Of a stretch of 7,551 bases of DNA, positions 1 to 5,838 are shown one piece after another. The notes under the pieces were generated by a model that was given only the letters and a program-made list of their open reading frames with translations, ran no database searches and was not told where the DNA came from. Made by a program: the position numbers and the translations under genes. Origin of the DNA: an uncultured Bacteroidota bacterium (GTDB taxonomy: Bacteria; Bacteroidota; Bacteroidia; B-17B0; Aurantibacillaceae); the NCBI GenBank assembly GCA_937868675.1, contig CALMNJ010000447.1, forward strand, positions 1 to 7,551. The letters are read 5' to 3'. Position 1 is the first letter of the stretch, and each line of letters starts with the position of its first letter.

Positions 1-6
1 TCTTTT

Positions 7-9
7 CAT
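7..9 (-). other. possible start codon of a further minus-strand gene (edge)
   Basis: On the minus strand an ATG followed by two lysine/arginine codons (ATG AAA AGA) runs off the left edge. It lies 83 bases past the stop of the epimerase gene, in an AT-rich stretch where a leader would be expected. Only three codons are visible, so nothing can be said about the product, and the ATG may be chance. The intervening bases 10-92 hold a small inverted repeat (taaac/gttta, 64-76) but no convincing terminator. Confidence 0.2.
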
Positions 10-92
10 ATTGTATACGTTCTAATGTAAAGTTGAAACAAATTCGTTTTAAAGGCAAAACGCTAAACAAAGTTTAACATTCATAAAGTGGC

Positions 93-965
93 TCATGGGC
101 CTTGAAAACAAAGGCTGAAATGGCAATTAAACGTGTCTCCTTTTTTTAATTCAATAACCCCTTCTTTTTTTTCAAAGTCACCTCCATGTGAGCCCGAGTC
201 TGCAATGCCGTGCCAGGGCTCCAGACAAACAAACTCCCTGCAGTTTTTTTTGCTCCAGATACCAAAATAGGGCCAGTTCCGGCACTTCATCACAACTGCG
301 TATTTTGATTTGGAAGAACGAAGGGCTATTTCTCCGACCTGGCTGTTCTCGAATACAAGGGCATCGTTGCTGAATAAAGTGGTGCTGAGCCGCAATTTTC
401 TATCTGGTACTATCAGTGAAGTAGTCTGCTCGGCCCTTAAGCCGTTTTCCAAAAGTCTGATCGTATAGGCGTTGTGTTCAAATTCCAGGTAATAGTCTTC
501 AAATGTTTCGTCAGAGCGAATCGGGCACATAAATCCGGGATGAGCGCCGATGCTAAATAAGATGTTGCCTGCTGAGGGATTGTGAATGGAATAGGATGTG
601 TCAAGCGTATTACCTTCAAGGGTGTAAATAATGTTCAACTCAAAATCAAACGGATATACGTTTTTTGAATTTTCGTTTTGGGTGAGCCTGAAATGAGCAT
701 AGCCCGTTGAAGTCTTAACAAGTTCAAAATCCGCATCGCGCGCAAAACCGTGTTGTGGCAGCGTGTAGTATTTTCCGTTTAATTCGTATTGATTGTCCTT
801 AAGTTTCCCCACAATGGGAAAAAGCACCGGGGCGTGCCTAGGCCAGATATCGGTCTCAGCGGTCCAGAGCAACTCCGTTCCACTGGCGCTTTTTATGCTG
901 CTCAACTCCGCTCCTTTTTTGTTTACTGAAACAAGCAGCTCATCCGAACGCAAAACGGTGTCCAT
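93..965 (-). CDS. aldose 1-epimerase family protein (LacX-like)
   Basis: The 290-residue product is a full-length member of the galactose mutarotase-like superfamily, closest in layout to the LacX branch. This family interconverts alpha and beta anomers of aldoses in the cytoplasm. The fold is a beta-sandwich with the sugar site in a groove. Visible motifs are WPRHAPVLFPIVG (residues 41-53), QHGFAR (71-76), GAHPGF (140-145) and CLEPWHG (247-253). By family analogy H72 and H142 are the active-site histidines and E249 the catalytic base. There is no signal peptide. The ATG shares one base with the TAA stop of the DUF493 gene (TAATG), so translation is probably coupled. It is the last gene of a tight cluster starting with the GH3 gene. 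The true substrate is not predictable: LacX-like proteins are poorly characterised, and no sugar operon surrounds it. Confidence 0.93.
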   Translation of the reverse strand: MDTVLRSDELLVSVNKKGAELSSIKSASGTELLWTAETDIWPRHAPVLFPIVGKLKDNQYELNGKYYTLPQHGFARDADFELVKTSTGYAHFRLTQNENSKNVYPFDFELNIIYTLEGNTLDTSYSIHNPSAGNILFSIGAHPGFMCPIRSDETFEDYYLEFEHNAYTIRLLENGLRAEQTTSLIVPDRKLRLSTTLFSNDALVFENSQVGEIALRSSKSKYAVVMKCRNWPYFGIWSKKNCREFVCLEPWHGIADSGSHGGDFEKKEGVIELKKGDTFNCHFSLCFQGP

Positions 966-1237
966 TACAAAAACATAATGCCTTTAATTTTGCCTGCTTT
1001 TCTGTACACTTCCATTACCTCTTCCACACTCATCACCACCTGTTTGGCAGTTATACTCGTGTAGCGGCCTTTGCCGCTTTCTTTGGTGTGTATATCGGTA
1101 TCGGCATCAAACAAATTCTCAACCAGGGCAATCGTTCTGTGTTCACTTTCGATAATGAATTTAAACATATACACCGTTGGAAAAGTCATGCTTTCGCTCA
1201 GCTTTTGTTTAAATTTTTCGAGTTCCTCTTCTGTCAT
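965..1237 (-). CDS. DUF493 (YbeD-like) family protein
   Basis: A 90-residue protein matching the DUF493/YbeD family, small cytoplasmic proteins with a ferredoxin-like alpha/beta fold resembling regulatory (ACT-like) domains. The typical pattern is visible: an N-terminal helix (EEELEKFKQKLSES), a first strand with the FPTVYMFKFIIE motif (residues 19-30), a middle segment with SGKGRYTSITAKQVVMS (54-70), and a C-terminal helix and strand ending KIKGIMFL. Length equals the family norm. The molecular function is not established. The ATG follows the LysE stop by three bases, and its TAA overlaps the ATG of the epimerase gene by one base, so it is almost certainly co-translated with both. No Shine-Dalgarno sequence is apparent. 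Confidence 0.9.
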   Translation of the reverse strand: MTEEELEKFKQKLSESMTFPTVYMFKFIIESEHRTIALVENLFDADTDIHTKESGKGRYTSITAKQVVMSVEEVMEVYRKAGKIKGIMFL

Positions 1238-1240
1238 GAA

Positions 1241-1867
1241 TTAAAAGTAGTGATTGTAAATGAGCACCAGTCCGAAAATAATGAGCAAAGCCCCCGTTAT
1301 CAGATTTATAGTGTGCATTACCTTAACGGTAAGTATGGCTTTTACTTTTTCGGCCACCGATACCATGCCGAAAAGAAGGAACAGAACAATGCCGAGTGTA
1401 ATGCTAAAGTAAATAATCATGTTAACGATCGAGTTGTTAAGGGTTTTGCTGATGGCGGTAACGTTGCCAAGCCACAGCAGCCATACGGATGGATTAACGC
1501 TGTTGAGAAAAAAGCCTTTCAGGAGCATGGCAGGCACCGACGGTTTCTGCACCTCAATCACCTCGTCGCTTTTTGATACCGGACGTTTAAAATAAAAAGC
1601 GCCAAATACCACAAGTATCAGTCCTGCCATTATTCCCATGAAGTGCTGATTTTTCTCGTTTTCAATAAAAGTGGTAATGCTGTGTACAAACAGAATAATG
1701 ATGAGGCACAATAGGAAGTCGCTCAGTACAATACCCATCGCCAGCACGGACCCTGTGCGGTACCCGCTCTTAATTCCCGTATTGATAAGGGCAAAAAACG
1801 ACGGCCCGAATGAAAACGAGAGGAGAAGAACAATGAGAAAAGTTTGTGTAATCAGCTCAACTATCAA
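1241..1867 (-). CDS. LysE/RhtB family transporter
   Basis: A 208-residue integral inner-membrane protein of the LysE superfamily, which exports amino acids and related small molecules using the proton gradient. About six hydrophobic segments are visible (roughly residues 5-28, 40-62, 76-94, 113-135, 147-170, 185-205), with a polar loop at 95-112 containing KSDEVIEVQK. Family hallmarks include the GPSFFALINTGIKSGYRTG stretch (21-39) near the first helix and the FLNSVNPSVWLLW motif (120-132) with the conserved Asn-Pro. The start codon is TTG, forming a TTGA overlap with the GH3 stop; no upstream in-frame start exists, and the next methionine codon would remove the first helix and GP motif. The substrate cannot be read from sequence. 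Coupling to the GH3 gene suggests that the exported compound could be related to its product, which is inference. Confidence 0.9.
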   Translation of the reverse strand: MIVELITQTFLIVLLLSFSFGPSFFALINTGIKSGYRTGSVLAMGIVLSDFLLCLIIILFVHSITTFIENEKNQHFMGIMAGLILVVFGAFYFKRPVSKSDEVIEVQKPSVPAMLLKGFFLNSVNPSVWLLWLGNVTAISKTLNNSIVNMIIYFSITLGIVLFLLFGMVSVAEKVKAILTVKVMHTINLITGALLIIFGLVLIYNHYF

Positions 1868-3402
1868 GGGATTTTCGTTTTGTGGTTTTCTAAAAAGGCC
1901 AGCCAGTCATTAAGGTGTTTGCCCTTTAGCACACGGGGAAATTTGCTTTGGCCGCCAAGCTTGTTTTTACTGGCCAGAAAATCAATAAAAGCCTGATTGG
2001 GCAACACATCCACAATCACTTCCTTTAAAGCATGACGCCGCTCAACGGTATAGTCATCGTTCAGCACTTTAAGATGTTCGTCCAGTTTGTCACGTATCTG
2101 CGCAGCATCCACAGCTTTATCGGAGCCAATGTACCAGTGGTGTGCAAACAAACCCTGATAGGGCTTGCCAACCACACAGTATTCGTTAATTACAATACTA
2201 AGATCATTGGCGGTAAGCTTAATGGCCTGATTCATGTTGTCAACACTCAAGTGCTCGCCACACAAGCTGAGGAAATGTTTCGTACGCCCGGTAATAATAA
2301 ATTCCGCACGCGCAAGGTCGGTAAAGCGCACCGTATCGCCAATCAGGTATCGCCAGGCACCCGCACAATTGGTTATTAAAATGGCGTAGTCTTTATCAAG
2401 CTCCACTTCAGTTATATTCAGAGCCCTGGCCTTTGGCTTGATATTACCATCCGGGTCAAAGTTTTCTTCAGTAAACGGAATGAACTCAAAAAATGTTTTG
2501 TTGTCGGTCATCAGCTTCAAGGCCTGAAGCTCATTGGGGCGTTCCTGATAGGCCAAAAAGCCTTCGGAGGCCATGTACGTGTCAAGATAAATAAGTGGCT
2601 TTGCACAAAGCGCATCTATACTCTTTTTATAAGGATGAATTGCTACACCGCCGTGCACAAAAATCGCCAGATTAGGCCATACATCGTGTATTGTTTTTAC
2701 ATTGTAATGCTTGATAATGCGTTCAAAAAGTATCTGTATCCAGGCCGGAACGCCGCATATAAAACCAACATTCCAGTTCTTCGCGCGGTCAACAATTTCC
2801 TGTAGCTTGGTTTCCCAGCTGGCAATAGAGCGGATTTCGGGGCCAGGCAATGTAAAGCCCTGAAACCAGCGTGGCTGCGTGCCAGTTGTAATGCCGCTGA
2901 GGTCGCCGCTAAAATAAGTGCCATTGTAATTCAGATTGGTGCTGCCTCCAACAAACAATATCTCGGTTTCGTATTGCTCTTTCTGGAAATTGAAATGCCG
3001 GGTTGAAAGCACCTGTTTAAGAGTTCCCTTATGAATGGTTTTAATAAGGTCACGGGTTACAGGAATGTGTTTGCTCGAAGACTCTGATGTTCCCGAGCTT
3101 AGTGCAAAGTACTTTATCTTACCTGGCCAGCACACATCGCGCTCGCCTTTAAGGGTGCGGTGCCACCATGCATCAAAAATGGTCTGGTAATCATAAACAG
3201 GCACTTTTTGCTGAAAGGTTTTAACCGGATCGTCCATCAGCGACATTTGCGAAAACCCAAACTGTGCACCAAAATCAGTGAATTGCGCTTTGGAAAGAAG
3301 TTTTCGCAATTGTTTTACCTGCTGGCGGTATATGTTTTTGCGGGCTGGTATCCGCGAACGGATGCCTATTGCACCTTTAATGATTGAGCCAAGTATCGGC
3401 AT
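1864..3402 (-). CDS. GH3-family acyl-adenylating / amido synthetase-like protein
   Basis: A 512-residue protein of the GH3 family, within the ANL-like adenylating enzymes. Plant GH3 enzymes activate carboxylic acids (jasmonate, indole-acetate, benzoates) with ATP and transfer the acyl group to an amino acid. All three nucleotide motifs are visible: motif I SSGTSESSSKHIPVT (residues 102-116), motif II YMASEG (276-281) and motif III YLIGDTVRF (352-360). A TGRTKHFLSLCGEHLS hinge region (371-386) leads into a smaller C-terminal domain (about 390-512). It is shorter than plant proteins (about 580-610 residues), which is normal for bacterial members. There is no signal peptide or membrane segment. 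The ATG follows an A-rich stretch and has no clear Shine-Dalgarno. The 3' end overlaps the exporter gene by four bases. Family membership is secure, but the acyl substrate, the acceptor and the physiological role in bacteria are unknown. Confidence 0.93.
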   Translation of the reverse strand: MPILGSIIKGAIGIRSRIPARKNIYRQQVKQLRKLLSKAQFTDFGAQFGFSQMSLMDDPVKTFQQKVPVYDYQTIFDAWWHRTLKGERDVCWPGKIKYFALSSGTSESSSKHIPVTRDLIKTIHKGTLKQVLSTRHFNFQKEQYETEILFVGGSTNLNYNGTYFSGDLSGITTGTQPRWFQGFTLPGPEIRSIASWETKLQEIVDRAKNWNVGFICGVPAWIQILFERIIKHYNVKTIHDVWPNLAIFVHGGVAIHPYKKSIDALCAKPLIYLDTYMASEGFLAYQERPNELQALKLMTDNKTFFEFIPFTEENFDPDGNIKPKARALNITEVELDKDYAILITNCAGAWRYLIGDTVRFTDLARAEFIITGRTKHFLSLCGEHLSVDNMNQAIKLTANDLSIVINEYCVVGKPYQGLFAHHWYIGSDKAVDAAQIRDKLDEHLKVLNDDYTVERRHALKEVIVDVLPNQAFIDFLASKNKLGGQSKFPRVLKGKHLNDWLAFLENHKTKIP

Positions 3403-3428
3403 TGTTTTTCTCTTTTCTGTACTTCACA

Positions 3429-3451
3429 GCAAATGTGTTTTTTCACATTGC
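3429..3451. repeat. inverted repeat between the M42 and GH3 genes
   Basis: In the 60-base gap, AATGTG (3432-3437) and CACATT (3444-3449) form a perfect six-base inverted repeat around a run of six T on the plus strand (six A on the sense strand). The flanking GC/GC (3429-3430, 3450-3451) extends the stem past one bulged A. On the minus strand the distal arm overlaps CACATTTG, one mismatch from the TAnnTTTG -7 box. It could be an operator over a GH3 promoter or a weak hairpin in a read-through transcript. No T-run follows on the sense strand, so a simple intrinsic terminator is unlikely. Confidence 0.4.
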
Positions 3452-3462
3452 CCGATCGTTTT

Positions 3463-4566
3463 TTATTTCAGATACCTAAAATCCTGATTGGCCTTTATCG
3501 ACTTGAGCGAGGCTGCGATAAGCTTGATGACCTCTTCCACATCCTGTTTGTTTACGCTCTCTACCGTTGTGTGCATGTATCGCAGTGGAAGCGAGATCAG
3601 TGCACTGGGGGTACCGTCGTTGGCAAATGCAAAGGCATCGGTATCGGTACCGGTAACTCTTGATACGGCTTCGCGCTGAAACGGGATTTTTTCTTTTTTG
3701 GCAGTTTCAATTATCAGTTTTAGTAAATTGTTTTGTACGGCCGGGCCGTATGCCAGAACAGGGCCTCTGCCACAGGCAATGTCACCACTGGTTATCTTGT
3801 TCATCATGGGGCTCTGCGTGTCATGGCATACATCCGTTACAATAGCCACATGAGGCTTAATTCTTCTTGCAATCATGGTGGCCCCATTTAATCCCACTTC
3901 TTCCTGTACCGAGTTTACGATATAGAGCCCAAAGGGTAAACGAATCCGCCGTTCCTTAAGCAGACGCGCCACTTCAGCAATCATAAAGCCACCCATCCGG
4001 TTATCAAGCGCCCGCCCAACATAGTAGCGGCTGTTAAGCTCCATGAGCTCATCCGGGTATGTAACAACGCAGCCCACGTGAACTCCCAGCTCCTCCACCT
4101 CTTTGTCTGATTTGCAACCCAGATCCAAAAATATGTTCTTCAGTGTTGGAGTTTCTTCTTTGCCGGGTTCCCTCACATGAATTGCCGGCCAGCCAAATAC
4201 CGCAGGCACAATGCCTTTTTCGGTGTGAATATTTACCCGTTTGGAAGGCGCAATCTGGTGGTCGCTTCCGCCATTGCGGCGAAGGTAAACAAAGCCATCT
4301 TTAGTAATATAGTGCACAAACCAGCTTATCTCATCAGCATGAGCTTCAATTACTACCTTGTAAGCCGCTTTCGGATTTATTATTCCCACAGCTGTACCAT
4401 AGTTGTCTACAAAATACTCATCAATGTATGGCTTGATATAATTGAGCCATATTTTCTGGCCGCTGCTTTCAAAACCGGTTGGCGATGCATTGTTTAAGTA
4501 GTCGTACAAAAACCTTACAGAAGCAGGTGCTAAGATGCTCTTATCCTTATGCTTTGATTTCGACAT
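3463..4566 (-). CDS. M42 family metallo-aminopeptidase
   Basis: A 367-residue peptidase of family M42 (clan MH; relatives include PepA-type glutamyl aminopeptidase, YsdC/FrvX and TET aminopeptidases). These cytoplasmic, self-compartmentalising di-metal enzymes remove N-terminal amino acids from peptides. All expected metal and catalytic residues are present: H76 in EAHADEI with D78, bridging D188 in ALDNR, general base E222 and ligand E223 in VQEEVG, D245 in VTDVCHD, and H332 in YMHTTVE. The insert between about residues 95 and 170 corresponds to the usual dimerisation domain. Length is typical. The short lysine-rich N-terminus (MSKSKHKDKS) is not a signal peptide. The start is an ATG with no Shine-Dalgarno. 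It lies 60 bases upstream of the GH3 gene and may head the same transcript. Peptide specificity cannot be read; some M42 members have been misannotated as endoglucanases. Confidence 0.93.
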   Translation of the reverse strand: MSKSKHKDKSILAPASVRFLYDYLNNASPTGFESSGQKIWLNYIKPYIDEYFVDNYGTAVGIINPKAAYKVVIEAHADEISWFVHYITKDGFVYLRRNGGSDHQIAPSKRVNIHTEKGIVPAVFGWPAIHVREPGKEETPTLKNIFLDLGCKSDKEVEELGVHVGCVVTYPDELMELNSRYYVGRALDNRMGGFMIAEVARLLKERRIRLPFGLYIVNSVQEEVGLNGATMIARRIKPHVAIVTDVCHDTQSPMMNKITSGDIACGRGPVLAYGPAVQNNLLKLIIETAKKEKIPFQREAVSRVTGTDTDAFAFANDGTPSALISLPLRYMHTTVESVNKQDVEEVIKLIAASLKSIKANQDFRYLK

Positions 4567-4655
4567 AATTTTAAAAGTTTAAGTGCCTAAGTTAACTGAA
4601 AAATCATGGAAATGAAAAAGATTTAAAAGCCAGTCATTAAGCCCTGTGCCACGGA

Positions 4656-4710
4656 TAACTGAATTTGTCCGCTCACTCAAATGAGTTAAGGTGCAGGCAG
4701 TGAGCAGTTA
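4656..4710. repeat. nested inverted repeats in the gap upstream of the M42 gene
   Basis: The 214-base gap 4567-4780 holds no credible gene. Its centre is palindrome-rich. TAACTG (4656-4661) pairs with CAGTTA (4705-4710), and inside that GCTCAC (4671-4676) pairs with GTGAGC (4700-4705), the two distal arms sharing one base. Within the loop ACTCA/TGAGT (4675-4686) forms another short dyad. On the M42-sense strand this would sit in the leader or act as an operator region about 90-145 bases before the start. It could also mark the 3' end of the PaaY-like transcript, but no T-run follows. The arms are short and some may be chance. Confidence 0.35.
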
Positions 4711-4780
4711 AAAATGTAAGTATTCCCGAATGGGTTAGGTAAACAGGCTTGTTGACATTTATGGAAAGATTATAGTGTGT

Positions 4781-5401
4781 TTATTGTTTGTTTTTCTTCG
4801 ATCTGGCCTGACTGTTTTTCCAGGTTTTAAAAATATCCTGCTGTGCAGGCCTGAATGCGGGCATGCGACGCAAAGGCTCGCAGGGCTTTAGCGTTGCATG
4901 GCAGTCCGCCGGCAGTTGCTGGTACAGGGCAGTTCCTTTGGTTTTCCATTCAATCATCTCTTCGCTCACATCTTTTATTACCCTGGCAGGGTTGCCAACC
5001 ACCACTTTTCTTTTCTCAACAATCATTTCCGCAGGCACAAAACTAAGAGCCCCCACAATACACTCGTCACCAATTTCGGCATTGTCCATAATCACACTAT
5101 TCATGCCTATGAGGCAGTTCTTACCAAGTGTTGCACCGTGTATAACTGCGCCATGACCAACGTGTGCGCCTTCTTTCAGCAGTACGGTTGTGCCCGGGAA
5201 CATATGGACTGTACAGTTTTCCTGTACGTTGCAGCCGTCCTCAATCATGATCATCCCCCAGTCGCCCCGAATGGCTGCGCCCGGCCCTATATATACATTT
5301 TTTCCAATCACCACATTTCCTGTAACAGTGGCGTTTGGATGTATAAAGGCGGTTTTGTCCACCACCGGTTTGTAACCATTAAATTCAAAAACATTAGCCA
5401 T
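4781..5401 (-). CDS. PaaY/CaiE-like hexapeptide-repeat protein (gamma-carbonic anhydrase superfamily)
   Basis: A 206-residue trimeric left-handed beta-helix protein. Hexapeptide repeats run from about residue 18 to 140 (for example VTGNVV, IGKNVY, IGPGAA, LGKNCL). Sequence order closely follows PaaY/CaiE, including VFEFNGYKPVV near the start and EEMIEWKTKGTALYQQL in the C-terminal helix. Candidate zinc ligands are H66 (VHMFPG), H83 and H88 (VGHGAVIHG), matching the three-histidine site of gamma-carbonic anhydrases. R45, D47 and Q60 occupy the expected active-site loop, with E61 where many relatives have Asp. PaaY has been described as a thioesterase linked to phenylacetate breakdown, but no paa genes are nearby, so carbonic anhydrase, thioesterase or non-enzymatic roles remain open. 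The lysine-rich tail (SQARSKKNKQ) is unremarkable. The ATG at 5401 is chosen because relatives begin there and a promoter-like site lies just upstream; an in-frame ATG at 5494 would add 31 unmatched residues. Confidence 0.9.
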   Translation of the reverse strand: MANVFEFNGYKPVVDKTAFIHPNATVTGNVVIGKNVYIGPGAAIRGDWGMIMIEDGCNVQENCTVHMFPGTTVLLKEGAHVGHGAVIHGATLGKNCLIGMNSVIMDNAEIGDECIVGALSFVPAEMIVEKRKVVVGNPARVIKDVSEEMIEWKTKGTALYQQLPADCHATLKPCEPLRRMPAFRPAQQDIFKTWKNSQARSKKNKQ

Positions 5402-5422
5402 TCTGATTGCGTATTGATGAGG

Positions 5423-5452
5423 TGAAATTAAAACAATAAACAGGGACATCAA
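5423..5452 (-). promoter_or_regulatory. candidate promoter of the PaaY-like gene
   Basis: On the minus strand TTG (5452-5450) is followed after exactly 19 bases by TAATTTCA (5430-5423). This matches the Bacteroidota TTG-N19-TAnnTTTG layout, with two mismatches at the end of the -7 box. Transcription would begin near 5416, giving a leader of roughly 15 bases before the ATG at 5401. If correct, it rules out the upstream in-frame ATG at 5494. The match is imperfect. Confidence 0.35.
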
Positions 5453-5516
5453 AAAAGGGCGTAGGAACTTAAACAAATGACAAGAGGAACCCATATTCCT
5501 GCATATCGGTAAAACA

Positions 5517-5553
5517 GAAAACGAATTTTTTCTCTTGTTTTCAACCCGAAAAC
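5517..5553. repeat. three alternating copies of GAAAAC/GTTTTC
   Basis: GAAAAC (5517-5522), its complement GTTTTC (5537-5542) and GAAAAC again (5548-5553) are arranged so that the middle copy can pair with either flank. The right-hand pairing is a perfect six-base stem with a five-base loop, and the left-hand pairing has a 14-base loop. The element lies in the divergent region between the PaaY-like gene and the small plus-strand frame. It could be a protein-binding site or, if transcribed, two competing hairpins. The AT-rich sequence makes chance occurrence possible. Confidence 0.4.
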
Positions 5554-5586
5554 CTTGCCATTACTGTGGTTTATTAAAAATAAAAT

Positions 5587-5616
5587 TAGCTACAAAACGT
5601 AGCAAGACATAGCTAT
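5587..5616. repeat. TAGC-containing dyads upstream of the small plus-strand gene (possible operator)
   Basis: A perfect inverted repeat GCTAC-aaaac-GTAGC (5589-5603) is preceded by the palindrome TAGCTA (5587-5592), which recurs inside ATAGCTAT (5609-5616), 23 bases away or about two helical turns. A further TAG lies at 5623. The array ends ten bases before a perfect -7 box (5626-5633), the usual place for an operator or activator site. No regulator gene is in the window, so a bound protein is inference. Confidence 0.4.
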
Positions 5617-5625
5617 TAAGTGTAG

Positions 5626-5633
5626 TAATTTTG
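5626..5633 (+). promoter_or_regulatory. -7 promoter box (TAATTTTG) for the small plus-strand gene
   Basis: TAATTTTG is an exact match to the Bacteroidota -7 consensus TAnnTTTG. It ends 19 bases before the ATG at 5653, implying a leader of about a dozen bases. No TTG is found at the -33 spacing; instead the repeat array at 5587-5616 occupies that position, which would fit a promoter needing an activator. The stretch upstream (5571-5588) is almost pure A and T. Confidence 0.5.
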
Positions 5634-5652
5634 TGATGTAAATAAAGAGAAA

Positions 5653-5817
5653 ATGAAAAATCAGGCATTATCAGGCAATCCCTCAACATTTCAGGAATGG
5701 GCCAGTTTTTTAAGTGTGCTAAATGGCAGTAAAAACTCTGACAAGCCTCTGCTTAAAAAAACAGAGTCGCCTTACAGGATGGTTTTCCATCTTGAAAAGC
5801 AACTTGTTTCAAAGTAA
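5653..5817 (+). CDS. small hypothetical protein (54 aa)
   Basis: An ATG-to-TAA frame of 54 codons, beginning MKNQALSGNPSTFQEWASFL and ending HLEKQLVSK. I do not recognise it. It is the only proposed plus-strand gene. Support comes from context: a perfect TAATTTTG box 19 bases upstream, an A-rich initiation region with a purine stretch (AAAGAGAAA), and a stop 21 bases short of the convergent RNase G stop, so the frame fills the available space. The product is soluble and basic (8 Lys/Arg against 4 Asp/Glu), with no membrane segment, cysteine or signal peptide. A possible amphipathic helix lies around residues 12-24 (FQEWASFLSVL) and another near 44-52. It could be a small regulator or a chance frame. 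No terminator with a T-run follows it. Confidence 0.55.
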   Translation: MKNQALSGNPSTFQEWASFLSVLNGSKNSDKPLLKKTESPYRMVFHLEKQLVSK

Positions 5818-5838
5818 TAGTAGTTTAACGTAAGGTTT

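Noticed and set aside
1088..1576. 162-codon plus-strand open frame
   Set aside because: Lies antisense to the DUF493 and LysE genes, which have clear family motifs. The translation is low-complexity with no recognisable domain.
2032..2379. 115-codon plus-strand open frame
   Set aside because: Antisense shadow of the GH3 C-terminal half, which includes motif III.
3640..3665. Repetitive GGTATCGGTACCGGTA stretch as a regulatory palindrome
   Set aside because: It encodes the conserved TGTDTDAFAF segment of the M42 peptidase, and codon repetition explains the pattern.
4898..5425. 175-codon plus-strand open frame
   Set aside because: Antisense to the PaaY-like gene, whose hexapeptide repeats and zinc histidines are unambiguous; the opposite frame has no coherent motif.
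5402..5494. 31-residue N-terminal extension of the PaaY-like protein (ATG at 5494), hydrophobic enough to resemble a membrane anchor
   Set aside because: PaaY/CaiE relatives start at the internal ATG (5401), the family is cytoplasmic, and a promoter-like site lies inside the extension.
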